A DNA stretch of 64,000 bases from Allocoprobacillus sp002160865 (GTDB lineage Bacteria; Bacillota_I; Bacilli_A; Erysipelotrichales; Coprobacillaceae), in NCBI RefSeq assembly GCF_042850985.1, contig NZ_AP031415.1, forward strand, positions 1,302,001-1,366,000, read 5' to 3'. How positions within the stretch are numbered: the stretch's first letter is position 1; each line of letters begins with the position of its first letter. The notes under the pieces were generated by a model. It searched no databases. It was given only the letters and a program-made list of their open reading frames with translations, and had not been told where the DNA came from. The translations under genes were made by a program, and so were the position numbers. This document shows positions 24,299 to 33,203 of this stretch, piece after piece.

Positions 24299-24391
24299 AA
24301 TGACACCTCTTGAAAAAATTATATACTTTTTTTCAAAAATAAAAAGAAAAATCCATAAAAAATGTATATATAAATAGTAGGAGGATAAAAA

Positions 24392-24712
24392 ATGAAAGTT
24401 AATTTAAAAGAAATGAATATTTTAATGAATGATATGGAAGTTTTTGGAAAGAAGATTAATATGACATGCCATCTTTTACCAACAGAATCTCAAACAATAA
24501 AGGATGTTATTGTGGAAGCCAAAGTAGGGGTTCATGAAGATACATACAACTATCTTATGGTTGTCCATTATCAGCTTGAAATAACAGATGAAATCAAGGA
24601 TGAAAAGGAATTAGTATGGAAAGCATCTGATTATATTTTGCCACATTTATCTATGTTTATGCAAATATTAGATGAACAGATTGAAAATCAAAAAAATATT
24701 TTTTGTTCATAA
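24392..24712 (+). CDS. unrecognised small acidic protein
   Basis: A 106-residue cytosolic protein with an AGGAGGAT ribosome binding site. Predicted strands in residues 15-75 are followed by a C-terminal amphipathic helix (SDYILPHLSMFMQILDEQI). This strand-then-helix layout vaguely recalls SecB-like chaperones, but length and motifs are not convincing and I do not assign it. It lies 51 bases before dpaA. A SigK-like promoter is placed in that gap, so it is probably not part of the dpa operon. Confidence 0.55.
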   Translation: MKVNLKEMNILMNDMEVFGKKINMTCHLLPTESQTIKDVIVEAKVGVHEDTYNYLMVVHYQLEITDEIKDEKELVWKASDYILPHLSMFMQILDEQIENQKNIFCS

Positions 24713-24719
24713 AACTATC

Positions 24720-24746
24720 ACCAAATTCAAAAGAATTCATATTTTA
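24720..24746 (+). promoter_or_regulatory. candidate sigma-K promoter of dpaAB
   Basis: AC (24720-24721), 16-base spacer, CATATTTTA (24738-24746), fitting AC-N16/17-CATANNNTA. In B. subtilis spoVFAB is transcribed by SigK. As at the gerE-like gene, the predicted start falls at the ribosome binding site, implying a minimal leader. Confidence 0.45.
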
Positions 24747-24763
24747 AAATGAGGTGACTAGGA

Positions 24764-25561
24764 ATGCTTGTTTTTGTTAATCATGATGATTTACGTGGAC
24801 AGGAATTAATGGAAGAATTGATTCGTCAAGGTTATTATGTCACAGATGAGTGGAGTGATTTGCGTTTTTGTCAGATGATTTACTTAGGAATGAAGGGTGT
24901 TGATCGCAAAAATCATCTTTTCTTGCATCATGAAACGATTGTGGTAGAAGACAGTATATGGAAACAATTGCAACCACATACAAAAATCTTTACAATCGTG
25001 CATAATCGTTATTTGGAGGAATTAGGTAAACAATATCATTTTGAATATGAAGCATTTTTGGATGATGAATATTTCATCAATCAAAATAGTCTATTAACAG
25101 CTGAAGGTATGCTTGCTTATTTGATTTCACATCGTCGTTTTCCATTATATCAAAGTCAAGTTCATGTTTTAGGTTATGGTCATTGTGGCAAAGCAATTGT
25201 CAAAGCACTAGTGGCTTTACAGGCTTGTGTTCATGTCGGTGTAAGAAATAATCAGTTATTTGACGATATTAAAAAAGCTCATGCAAAGCCGTATTGTCTT
25301 CAAGATATGGATTTATCGTCTTGTGAAATTTTGATTAATACCGTTCCATCACAAATTGTCACTCCTAAGCATTTGGATCAGGCACATTCTCATATGATGA
25401 TTCTAGATATAGCTTCCTATCCTTATGGGGTCGATCATCATTATGCCTTATCTAAAGGTTTCAACAGTATTATTTTACCATCTATTCCCAGTAAATATGC
25501 CTATGGTTATGCTGGAAAAATGATGGCAGATCAAATAGAAAGGGAAATCAATCATGAATAA
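24764..25561 (+). CDS. dpaA: dipicolinate synthase subunit A
   Basis: NAD(P)-dependent subunit of dipicolinate synthase, which oxidises dihydrodipicolinate in the mother cell to make the spore-core metabolite dipicolinic acid. At 265 residues it is somewhat shorter than the usual 295 or so, mainly in the N-terminal domain. The Rossmann motif VHVLGYGHCGKAIVKAL is at about residue 128, preceded by the family hallmark LTAEGMLAYLI near 109. SIPSKYAYGYAGKMMADQI is near the C-terminus. ATG 24764 follows GAGGTGAC. It overlaps dpaB by eight bases. A SigK-like promoter pattern precedes it. Confidence 0.9.
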   Translation: MLVFVNHDDLRGQELMEELIRQGYYVTDEWSDLRFCQMIYLGMKGVDRKNHLFLHHETIVVEDSIWKQLQPHTKIFTIVHNRYLEELGKQYHFEYEAFLDDEYFINQNSLLTAEGMLAYLISHRRFPLYQSQVHVLGYGHCGKAIVKALVALQACVHVGVRNNQLFDDIKKAHAKPYCLQDMDLSSCEILINTVPSQIVTPKHLDQAHSHMMILDIASYPYGVDHHYALSKGFNSIILPSIPSKYAYGYAGKMMADQIEREINHE

Positions 25562-26132
25562 AATTGGATTTGCTGTAACGGGTTCATTTTGTAGTATGGA
25601 TGATATGCTTGATGTATTAAAACAACTTTGTCAAAACTATGAAGTAGAGGTATTTGTAACACCGCATGTTTATAAGATGGATACACGTTTTTATTCACAT
25701 TCTGAGTTAATATCACATATTCAGAATATAACAGGTAAAAAAGTGCATACGACAATTCAAGAAGCCGAAATTTATGGTCCTCATCCTCAACTTGATGCTG
25801 TTGTTGTCTATCCTTGTGATGCCACAACATTGAATAAGATAGATTTGGGGATTAATGATAATTGTGTAACGATGCTTGTCAAATCTTGTGTTCGTAATCA
25901 GATTCCTATTGTTTTAGGTGTTTATTCAAATGACATTCTTTCTAGTAGTGGTGTTCATCTTTTATCTCTGTTTAATAAGAAAAATTATTATTTTGTTCCG
26001 ATGTTTCAAGATCATTATCAAAAGAAACCACAGAGTATGATTGCTGATAAGAATAAAGTCGTCAATACATTAAAAGCTGCTTTCTTACATCAACAATATC
26101 AGCCTTTTATCTTGGGATATAAAAAAGTTTAA
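25554..26132 (+). CDS. dpaB: dipicolinate synthase subunit B
   Basis: Flavoprotein-like subunit of dipicolinate synthase, 192 residues, related to the phosphopantothenoylcysteine decarboxylase fold. The N-terminus KIGFAVTGSFCSMDDML is diagnostic of SpoVFB/DpaB. YPCDATTLNKIDLGINDNCVTML and a central VLGVYSNDILSSSG complete the flavin-binding side. It overlaps dpaA, so the two are made together. Presence of both genes implies that this organism makes dipicolinate-containing spores. In Bacillus the locus continues with asd-dapG-dapA-rnjB-spoIIIE; here it goes straight to the RNase J gene. Confidence 0.92.
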   Translation: MNKIGFAVTGSFCSMDDMLDVLKQLCQNYEVEVFVTPHVYKMDTRFYSHSELISHIQNITGKKVHTTIQEAEIYGPHPQLDAVVVYPCDATTLNKIDLGINDNCVTMLVKSCVRNQIPIVLGVYSNDILSSSGVHLLSLFNKKNYYFVPMFQDHYQKKPQSMIADKNKVVNTLKAAFLHQQYQPFILGYKKV

Positions 26133-26230
26133 TGAATGATATTATATATCAAAATAAGAGCATTATTGTGAGAAATCGTTATTTTAAAGTGAAAATGAAA
26201 CCTGCTTATTGAAAAATATCAGAAAATGAT

Positions 26231-26259
26231 TTGAAGCATCAAAGAGAATATGTTATGAT
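26231..26259 (+). promoter_or_regulatory. promoter upstream of RNase J gene
   Basis: TTGAAG, 17-base spacer, TATGAT (26254-26259), 89 bases before the ATG. The 216-base gap between dpaB and this gene shows no other gene or clear terminator. Confidence 0.5.
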
Positions 26260-26348
26260 ATTCATACTTTTTGAAAAAATCTATACACAAATGCAAAACA
26301 AATGTATAATGATATTAAAGAGTCAATATGAAATGAAAGGGTGAAAGA

Positions 26349-28043
26349 ATGAAAAATGATGTCATAAAATTGATACCTATGGGCGGACAAGCCGAAATGG
26401 GCAAAAGTATGTATTGTTTTGAAATTAATAATAAGATTTTTATCATCGATTCAGGTTTTCGTTTTCCTGATTCTGATAAACTAGGTGTTGATGTCATCAT
26501 TCCTAGTTTTACATATTTAGAAGAAAGAGCTGATCAGGTCGCTGCCATTATTATTACACATGGTCATGATGATGCTATGGCGGCATTACCTTATTTATTG
26601 CAGATCATTCATGCTCCAGTTTATGCAACACGTTTAACGGCACTTCTTATCAAACAAATGATTGAACGTTTTCAACGTCATAATCGTGTCAAAATTGATT
26701 TGGATTTACAACCTGTTCATCGTAATGCATCGATTGATATTCAAGGTGTTCCTGTTGAATTTTTTCCAGTGACACATTCTATTCCGGGAAGTGTTGGTGT
26801 TGCTTTATGGACAAGTCATGGCTATCTTGTCTATAGTGGTGAATTTATTATTGATTTTGGAGCTCCTAAGGAATTTCAATGTGATATTCAAAAAATGATG
26901 GAAATAGGGAAGAAAGGGGTTCTGGCTTTATTAGTAGAATCTTCTGGCGCAAAACATGATGGCTATACTTCACCAAATCACAAATTAACAAATAAAATTG
27001 ATCGTATTTTTGAAGATAGTTATGAAAGAATTATTATTTCAAGTTATGCTCAAAATGTTTTTAGAACACAGGAAATCATTGAGCTGACAAAAAAATACAA
27101 ACGCCAGATTGTCTTTTATGGTCGTGATAAATATGATAATACGAATACTTTATTGAGAATTGCTCAAAGATCTAAAAAACCTGTTTTGAATGTTGAAGAT
27201 CATTTATTGGGAGATAAAGATAAGATTGGACAGCCTCAATATGATAGTAACTATGTTATTTTGTTAAGCGGAAGTCCTAGACGTATTTATCATGATATTT
27301 GTGATATTATTGATGGTGGCGATGATTTATTAAAATTAAGAAAAGGGGATACATTTATTGTCGCTTCTCCAGTTTTACCAGGAACTGAAAAGATTGCCAA
27401 TAAAGCACATAATGGTTTATATAAAACAGATGCTCATGTGCATTTATTGAAAAATAAAGATTTATTTTCAATGCATGCTTCTAAAGAAGATATTAAAGTT
27501 ATTATTCAGATTTTTAAACCAAAATACTATATTCCAATGAAAGGTGAATATCAGCATTTTATCTTTAATCAGCAAATAGCCAAAGATATGGATATTCCAG
27601 ATGAACGTATTATCATTATGGATAATGGTGAACGTATCACATTTGAAGATGGACGTTTATTAGATACACGAGATGTCTTTGAAATAGATGATGTGATGAT
27701 TGATGGTATTGGTATTGGAGATGTTGGAGAAAAGGTCATTGATGATCGTATTCAACTTGCTAATGATGGTGTTGTCGTTGTTGGTTTAACAATATCAAGA
27801 GAAACAAAGGATATTGTTGCTCAAACAGATTGTCAGACAAGAGGATTTGTTTATCTTAAAGATTCAGAATATGTGATTAAACATGTGATTGAAATATGTG
27901 AGAAAGTTGTAGGACAATTAAAAGATAATCCAGACATGGAAATTGCTGAAATTAGGAGTATGATGAAAGAACAATCAATGAAATATATTATGAAGGAAAC
28001 TGGCAAGAAACCTGTTTTTATTGGTGTTGTTGTTGAAATATAA
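26349..28043 (+). CDS. rnjB: RNase J2-like protein with degenerate metal site
   Basis: A 564-residue RNase J family protein: metallo-beta-lactamase domain, beta-CASP domain (about 215-370) and C-terminal domain. RNase J enzymes degrade and process mRNA and rRNA. The metal-binding motif HxHxDH reads HGHDDA (residues 71-76), so the last His is Ala76. The Asp of motif GDF is Glu165 (SGEF), and the PxHGE position is Lys398 (PMKGE). His143 in VTHSIP is kept. Such losses are characteristic of RNase J2, a weakly active or inactive partner of RNase J1. Location upstream of spoIIIE also matches B. subtilis rnjB. J1 is expected elsewhere. Confidence 0.87.
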   Translation: MKNDVIKLIPMGGQAEMGKSMYCFEINNKIFIIDSGFRFPDSDKLGVDVIIPSFTYLEERADQVAAIIITHGHDDAMAALPYLLQIIHAPVYATRLTALLIKQMIERFQRHNRVKIDLDLQPVHRNASIDIQGVPVEFFPVTHSIPGSVGVALWTSHGYLVYSGEFIIDFGAPKEFQCDIQKMMEIGKKGVLALLVESSGAKHDGYTSPNHKLTNKIDRIFEDSYERIIISSYAQNVFRTQEIIELTKKYKRQIVFYGRDKYDNTNTLLRIAQRSKKPVLNVEDHLLGDKDKIGQPQYDSNYVILLSGSPRRIYHDICDIIDGGDDLLKLRKGDTFIVASPVLPGTEKIANKAHNGLYKTDAHVHLLKNKDLFSMHASKEDIKVIIQIFKPKYYIPMKGEYQHFIFNQQIAKDMDIPDERIIIMDNGERITFEDGRLLDTRDVFEIDDVMIDGIGIGDVGEKVIDDRIQLANDGVVVVGLTISRETKDIVAQTDCQTRGFVYLKDSEYVIKHVIEICEKVVGQLKDNPDMEIAEIRSMMKEQSMKYIMKETGKKPVFIGVVVEI

Positions 28044-28068
28044 GCGAGAGAAATCTTGCTTTTTCTTT
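28042..28068 (+). terminator. terminator of RNase J gene
   Basis: Stem AAGCGAG/CTTGCTT (one wobble) followed by a T-rich run, adjoining the stop codon. Confidence 0.7.
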
Positions 28069-28119
28069 TCATTAATGGGAGATTTTGTTATAATGAAAAA
28101 TTGAAAGAAGGTGAGCATG

Positions 28120-30372
28120 ATGGCAAAATCAAAACGTTCTAAAAAATCTAAAAATCAGATTTTAGAGGAAAAACTACGTTTAAGAATTATTGTATTGTTT
28201 GGTATATTTGCTATTGTTGTATCAGCTTTACGTTTAGGCTTTATTGGACAGGGAATGCATAATTGTTTTGCTTTTTTAACAGGTCATTTATATGGTGTTG
28301 TTTATCTGGCATTGCTTATCCTTTGCTTTTATATTTTATGGAAAGCACAGATTCCACGTTTCAATGGACCAGAAGCAATTGGTATTTATGCTGTATTTGC
28401 CAGTGTTTTGACGATAGCTTCTATTCCAGGACAATCCAAGGTCAGTGGACTGGGAGTCATTTCTACATATATTCAAAGTCAGCAAATGAATAAAGGCGGC
28501 TTAATTGGAACATGTTTTTATGGTGTGTTGAGTGCCTTGTTTGAAAGTTTAGGTGCTTTGATTTTTTCTGTTATTATTTTGATTATTGGGTTGGCTTTGA
28601 TTTTTAGTAAGCTTTATTTTCAGCATCAAAAAGATAAAAAGAAACAAAAAAAGAAGGAACCACAGGAACCTCCTGTACAGACTATTGTTTTAAAGAAAAA
28701 ATCACACTTTTTTGACTTTATGTCTAAAGATGAAGAAATTCCTCTTTTCCCTGATTCTGCTTTTGAAGATCAACATGAAGAAAAAATAGATCCAGAAATA
28801 ACGAGTGCTTTTGAGTTTGATCAAGATCAGATGAAAATAGATATTAAAGAGAAAAAAACTCTCCAAAAGAAAGAAAAAAAATTAGAAGAACCTGTTGAGG
28901 AAACACCTGTTCAAACAGATTTATCCCATTATCAGTTGCCACCTTTATCATTATTGTCAACAAAATCAACACACAATGCCAATAAAGAAAGAAGTGCAGC
29001 TCAAAAGAATGCGACAAAATTAACAACTGTACTCAAACAATTTGGTGTGAATGCTACAATTGAAAATGCCTTTATTGGTCCAACCATTACAAAATATGAA
29101 CTCAAGCTGGAAATCGGCACAAGAGTCAATAAAATTTTACAGTTACAAGATGATATTAAATTAGCCCTTGCAACTGCGGATATCAGAATTGAAGCCCCTA
29201 TACCGGGTAAACCTTATGTTGGTATTGAAGTGCCTAATCAAAGTGGGGCAGTTGTTGGATTTAAAGATGTTTTGAAAAATTTATTATCTCAATCCAAATT
29301 TCAACATAATCCGCTTGTTGTTGCATTAGGAAAAGATGTGTCAGGTCAACCAGTTTTTGCCCAATTAGATAAAATGCCCCACCTTTTAATCGCTGGAGCA
29401 ACAGGTTCTGGAAAATCTGTTTGTGTCAATACGATTATATCATCATTATTAATGCGTGCCAGACCGGATGAAGTTAAACTGATTCTGGTTGATCCTAAAA
29501 AGGTTGAATTATCTGTATATAATGGTATTCCACATTTATTGGCACCGGTTGTGACTGATCCTAAAAAGGCAGCAGCTGTTTTACGTGAAGTTGTTGCTGA
29601 AATGGAAAGACGTTATGATTTATTCGCCAGTGTAAATGCCAGAAACATTCAAGGATATAACGAACTTGCTAAAAAATATAATCATGAACATGAAGACGGT
29701 CAAAAAGAAATATTGCCATATCATGTGATTATTCTTGATGAGGTTGCTGATTTGATGATGGTAGCCAGTAAAGATGTTGAGGATTGTATCATGCGTATTT
29801 CACAAATGGCACGTGCGGCTGGTATTCATTTGATTGTCGCAACACAAAGACCTTCAACTGATATTATTACGGGTGTCATTAAGGCAAATATTCCTTCACG
29901 TATCGCTTTTGCAGTTTCTTCAAGCATTGATTCACGTACTATTCTTGATACATCTGGAGCTGAAAAACTATTAGGAAAAGGTGATATGCTTTTTTCACCA
30001 ATGGGTTCATCATCTCCAACAAGAGTGCAGGGGTGTTTTGTCACTGATGAAGAAGTTGCAGCTATTGTCCATTATGTATCTTCGCAACAGGAAGCTGTCT
30101 ATGAAGATAAATATGTTAATGTCAAATCGTTGTCTTCATCACAAAGTCATGATAGTTTTGATGAAGAAGATGAAGAATATGAAATGTGTCGAGAATTTGT
30201 GATACAGGCTCAAAAAGCATCAACTTCTTTATTGCAAAGAAAATTTAGAATTGGTTATAATAAAGCGGCACGTATTATCGATCGTTTAGAAGAAGATGGT
30301 GTCATTGGACCACAACTTGGCAGTAAACCACGAGAAGTTTATATTCGACAATACCATGAAGAAGATCTATAA
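28120..30372 (+). CDS. spoIIIE: FtsK/SpoIIIE-family DNA translocase
   Basis: Hexameric ATP-driven DNA pump at the division or sporulation septum. The 750 residues contain four N-terminal membrane helices (about 20-165), a charged proline/lysine/glutamate linker (about 175-290) and the motor with beta-domain (PGKPYVGIEVPN). Walker A is GATGSGKSVCVN near residue 427 and Walker B VIILDEVADLMM near 540. A C-terminal gamma winged helix (STSLLQRKFRIGYNKAARIIDRLE) reads polar DNA motifs. Four helices and position after the RNase J2 gene favour SpoIIIE over soluble SftA. The start is ATG 28120 after AGGTGA; GTG 28111 and ATG 28117 are too close to that site. TATAAT at 28089-28094 may be its -10. Confidence 0.93.
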   Translation: MAKSKRSKKSKNQILEEKLRLRIIVLFGIFAIVVSALRLGFIGQGMHNCFAFLTGHLYGVVYLALLILCFYILWKAQIPRFNGPEAIGIYAVFASVLTIASIPGQSKVSGLGVISTYIQSQQMNKGGLIGTCFYGVLSALFESLGALIFSVIILIIGLALIFSKLYFQHQKDKKKQKKKEPQEPPVQTIVLKKKSHFFDFMSKDEEIPLFPDSAFEDQHEEKIDPEITSAFEFDQDQMKIDIKEKKTLQKKEKKLEEPVEETPVQTDLSHYQLPPLSLLSTKSTHNANKERSAAQKNATKLTTVLKQFGVNATIENAFIGPTITKYELKLEIGTRVNKILQLQDDIKLALATADIRIEAPIPGKPYVGIEVPNQSGAVVGFKDVLKNLLSQSKFQHNPLVVALGKDVSGQPVFAQLDKMPHLLIAGATGSGKSVCVNTIISSLLMRARPDEVKLILVDPKKVELSVYNGIPHLLAPVVTDPKKAAAVLREVVAEMERRYDLFASVNARNIQGYNELAKKYNHEHEDGQKEILPYHVIILDEVADLMMVASKDVEDCIMRISQMARAAGIHLIVATQRPSTDIITGVIKANIPSRIAFAVSSSIDSRTILDTSGAEKLLGKGDMLFSPMGSSSPTRVQGCFVTDEEVAAIVHYVSSQQEAVYEDKYVNVKSLSSSQSHDSFDEEDEEYEMCREFVIQAQKASTSLLQRKFRIGYNKAARIIDRLEEDGVIGPQLGSKPREVYIRQYHEEDL

Positions 30373-30411
30373 AACATTGATTTTATCAATATAATTTTAT
30401 TTTATCATTAA

Positions 30412-30458
30412 GAGAAAATGACTGATTACAAAGATATTTGTCGTTTTCTCTTTTTATT
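30412..30458 (+). terminator. terminator of spoIIIE
   Basis: Stem GAGAAAATGAC/GTCGTTTTCTC (one wobble) with a 17-base loop and T-run, 40 bases after the stop. Confidence 0.8.
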
Positions 30459-30508
30459 TTGTGAAAATGATGTTAAAATAAGGGTAGAATGTTAAAGGAG
30501 GAAAAAGT

Positions 30509-31603
30509 ATGAAAAAAATGTTTGCGTCTTTATTGGCATTATCTATGGTGCTGGTAGGATGTGGTAGTGGTGGAGGAGATTCAGAAGACAAAACTCCAGA
30601 AATTGCACTTGTTACTGATCAGGGAACAATCTCTGACAAATCATTTAATCAATCTGCATGGGAAGCGGTTGAGGAATATGGTGATAAAAATGAGGTGGGT
30701 ACAAAATATTATAAACCATCAAGTTTTGATACAGCAGGTTATACTCAACAAATTGAAAATGCAATTGAAAATGGAGCAAAAATTGTTGTTTGTCCTGGTT
30801 ACAAATTTAATCAGACAATTGCAAATATTCAAAATGAATATCCAGATGTAAGCTTTATCTTAATTGATGGAACACCTGCTGAAGCAGAAGAAACACCTGC
30901 TGAACCAGCTAAAAATGTTTACTGTGCAAAATATGAAGAAGCACAACCGGGATATTTAGCAGGATATGCTGCTGTTAAAGAAGGTTATACAAAATTAGGT
31001 TTCATGGGTGGTATTAGTTTACCTGCTGTTATTAACTATGGTTATGGTTATTTACAAGGTGCAAATGATGCTGCTAAAGAATTAGGAATTCAAGTAGAAG
31101 TGAAATATACATATACAGGTTCATTTAATGAATCTCCAGATATTCAGTCAAAAGCTGCTGGATGGTATAACACAGGAACTGAAATTATTTTCTCTTGTGG
31201 TGGACAAATCTGTAACTCAATCTTTGCTGCTGCTGAACAAACAAATAAAATGACTATTGGTGTTGATAGTGATCAAAAAGATGCAAGTCAGACTGTATTA
31301 ACTTCAGCTATGAAAGGTGTTAAGAAAACTGTTGCTGATGAAATAGCTGCTGTTTATGCAGGAACTTTTGAAGGTGGATTACATATTTTAAATGCTGAAG
31401 GTGACTATGTAGGATTATCTGATGATTTTTCAAGATTTAAAAAATTCACACAAACTGATTATGAAAAAGTTTTTGAAACTGTAAAAAATGAAACAGTTAA
31501 AATCATTACAAATGATGATGTTGAAAAGGATGCTCAAGGAGATCCAAATACAAAAACTTTAAAAGATGTTTTAACAAATGTAACTGTATCTTATGAAAAA
31601 TAG
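30509..31603 (+). CDS. BMP/NupN-family nucleoside-binding lipoprotein
   Basis: Extracellular substrate-binding lipoprotein of a nucleoside ABC importer. The 364 residues begin with a lipoprotein signal; the lipobox LVGC places the lipidated Cys at residue 18, followed by a Gly/Ser-rich tether. The mature part has BMP-family landmarks: ALVTDQGTISDKSFNQSAWE, an IVVCPGYKF segment and a GVDSDQKDAS segment near the C-terminus, the ribose-contact region. AAGGAGGA precedes ATG 30509. A hairpin with T-run separates it from the ATPase gene and probably sets binding protein above transporter levels. It heads the nup operon, as in Bacillus yufN-Q-type loci. Confidence 0.92.
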   Translation: MKKMFASLLALSMVLVGCGSGGGDSEDKTPEIALVTDQGTISDKSFNQSAWEAVEEYGDKNEVGTKYYKPSSFDTAGYTQQIENAIENGAKIVVCPGYKFNQTIANIQNEYPDVSFILIDGTPAEAEETPAEPAKNVYCAKYEEAQPGYLAGYAAVKEGYTKLGFMGGISLPAVINYGYGYLQGANDAAKELGIQVEVKYTYTGSFNESPDIQSKAAGWYNTGTEIIFSCGGQICNSIFAAAEQTNKMTIGVDSDQKDASQTVLTSAMKGVKKTVADEIAAVYAGTFEGGLHILNAEGDYVGLSDDFSRFKKFTQTDYEKVFETVKNETVKIITNDDVEKDAQGDPNTKTLKDVLTNVTVSYEK

Positions 31604-31610
31604 TGGAAAG

Positions 31611-31636
31611 GGGTAGGTTTATGCCTACTCTTTTTT
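31611..31636 (+). terminator. intercistronic terminator/attenuator after the binding-protein gene
   Basis: Stem GGGTAGG/CCTACTC (one wobble) with a T-run, seven bases after the stop; partial read-through would supply the downstream importer genes. Confidence 0.72.
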
Positions 31637-31670
31637 AAAAAATATTGTAAATATAAAAGAGGTGAGAGTT

Positions 31671-33203
31671 TTGGATTATGCAATAGAAATGTTAAATATT
31701 ACAAAAGAATTTCCCGGTATTAAGGCCAATGATCATATTAATCTACAAGTCAAACAAGGTGAAATTCATGCATTATTAGGGGAAAATGGTGCTGGAAAAT
31801 CAACCTTGATGAGTATTTTATTTGGTCTGTATCAACCCGATGAAGGGATAATTAAAATTAATGGTCAAGAAGTGAAAATTCATAATCCTAATGATGCAAA
31901 TAAATATGCTATAGGAATGGTTCATCAGCATTTTAAACTTGTTCATAACTTTACTGTTTTAGAGAATATTATCTTAGGCGTAGAGGATGCTTAATTTGGT
32001 TTCCTGAAAACTGCTGATGCTCGTAAAAAAGTCATGGAACTATCACAGAAGTATCATCTCAATGTTGATCCTGATGCTTATATTGAAGATATTACAGTTG
32101 GTATGCAGCAACGTGTTGAAATTTTAAAAATGTTATTTAGAGATAATGATATTTTAATTTTTGATGAACCAACAGCTGTTTTAACACCACAGGAAATTGA
32201 TGAGCTAATGCATATTATGAAGGGACTTATCAAAGAGGGAAAATCTATTATTTTTATTACTCATAAACTAAACGAAATTAAAGCTGTGGCAGATCGTTGT
32301 ACAATTTTACGTAAGGGGAAATACATTGATACTGTAAATGTCAGTGAGGTTTCTAAGGAAGAACTATCTGAAAAAATGGTTGGAAGAAAAGTCAATTTTA
32401 ATGTAGAAAAAGCTAAGCCTCAATTAGGAGATGAAGTTTTAAGAGTAGAAAATCTGACTTATCACCCAAAGACAGCACATAAAGATTTACTTAAGAATAT
32501 ATCCTTCCATGTTCAACGAGGAGAGATTGTCTGTATTGCCGGTATTGATGGTAATGGTCAAAGTGAACTTGTTTATGCTTTAACAGGAATGGTTCCTATT
32601 CAAAAAGGGCATATTTTCTTGAAGGGTGAAGATATCACAAAGGCTTCTATTCGTAAACGTAGTGATATGGGAATGGCACATATTCCAGAAGATAGACATA
32701 AACATGGACTTGTGCTTGATTATTCCTTAGCTGAAAATATGATTTTAAGAAATTATGATAAACCAGAATTTCAAAAACATGGCTTTATTCGTTTTGATAA
32801 AATGAAGGCCTATGCTGATAAACTGATTCAAAAATTTGATGTGCGTTCTGGTGAAGGTGGAAAATCTATTGCTAGAGGTATGTCTGGAGGGAATCAACAA
32901 AAAGCTATTATTGCAAGAGAAATTGATAGCCAGTCTGATTTATTGATTGCTGTTCAACCAACAAGAGGTTTGGATGTCGGAGCAATTGAATTTATTCACT
33001 CACAATTAGTGAAACATCGTGATGATGGAAAAGCTGTTTTATTAGTGTCTTTGGAATTAGATGAAGTCATGAATATCAGTGATCGTATCTTGGTTATGTA
33101 TGAAGGTGAAATTGTAGCTGATTTAAATCCAAAAGATATTGATGTGAAAGAATTAGGACTTTATATGGCTGGATCAAAGAGAGGTGAAGGATATGAAAAA
33201 TAA
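31671..33203 (+). pseudogene. nucleoside importer ATPase gene interrupted by one in-frame stop
   Basis: Encodes the double-domain ATPase of a BmpA/NupNOPQ-type nucleoside importer (about 510 residues read through). A TAA at 31992-31994 interrupts the otherwise open frame after ILGVEDA and before FGFLKTADARKK. Nothing is shifted and the downstream part continues in frame to 33203. The first piece has Walker A GENGAGKST and the Q-loop; the second has signature VGMQQRVEILK, Walker B LIFDEPTAVLTP and the whole second domain (GIDGNGQSE, SGGNQQK). The start is TTG 31671 after AGAGGTGAG; GTG 31662 overlaps that site. An internal ATG at 32034 has no ribosome binding site. A one-base change of AAA, CAA or GAA would explain it. 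Recent mutation or sequencing error are the simplest readings. Confidence 0.9.

Noticed and set aside
24392..24712. SecB chaperone
   Set aside because: Only a vague strand-helix resemblance; too short and without the SecB C-terminal pattern.
31992..31994. Programmed recoding at the ATPase stop codon
   Set aside because: The stop is TAA followed by TTT with no strong downstream hairpin or TGA-CTA type context; a point mutation or read error is simpler.
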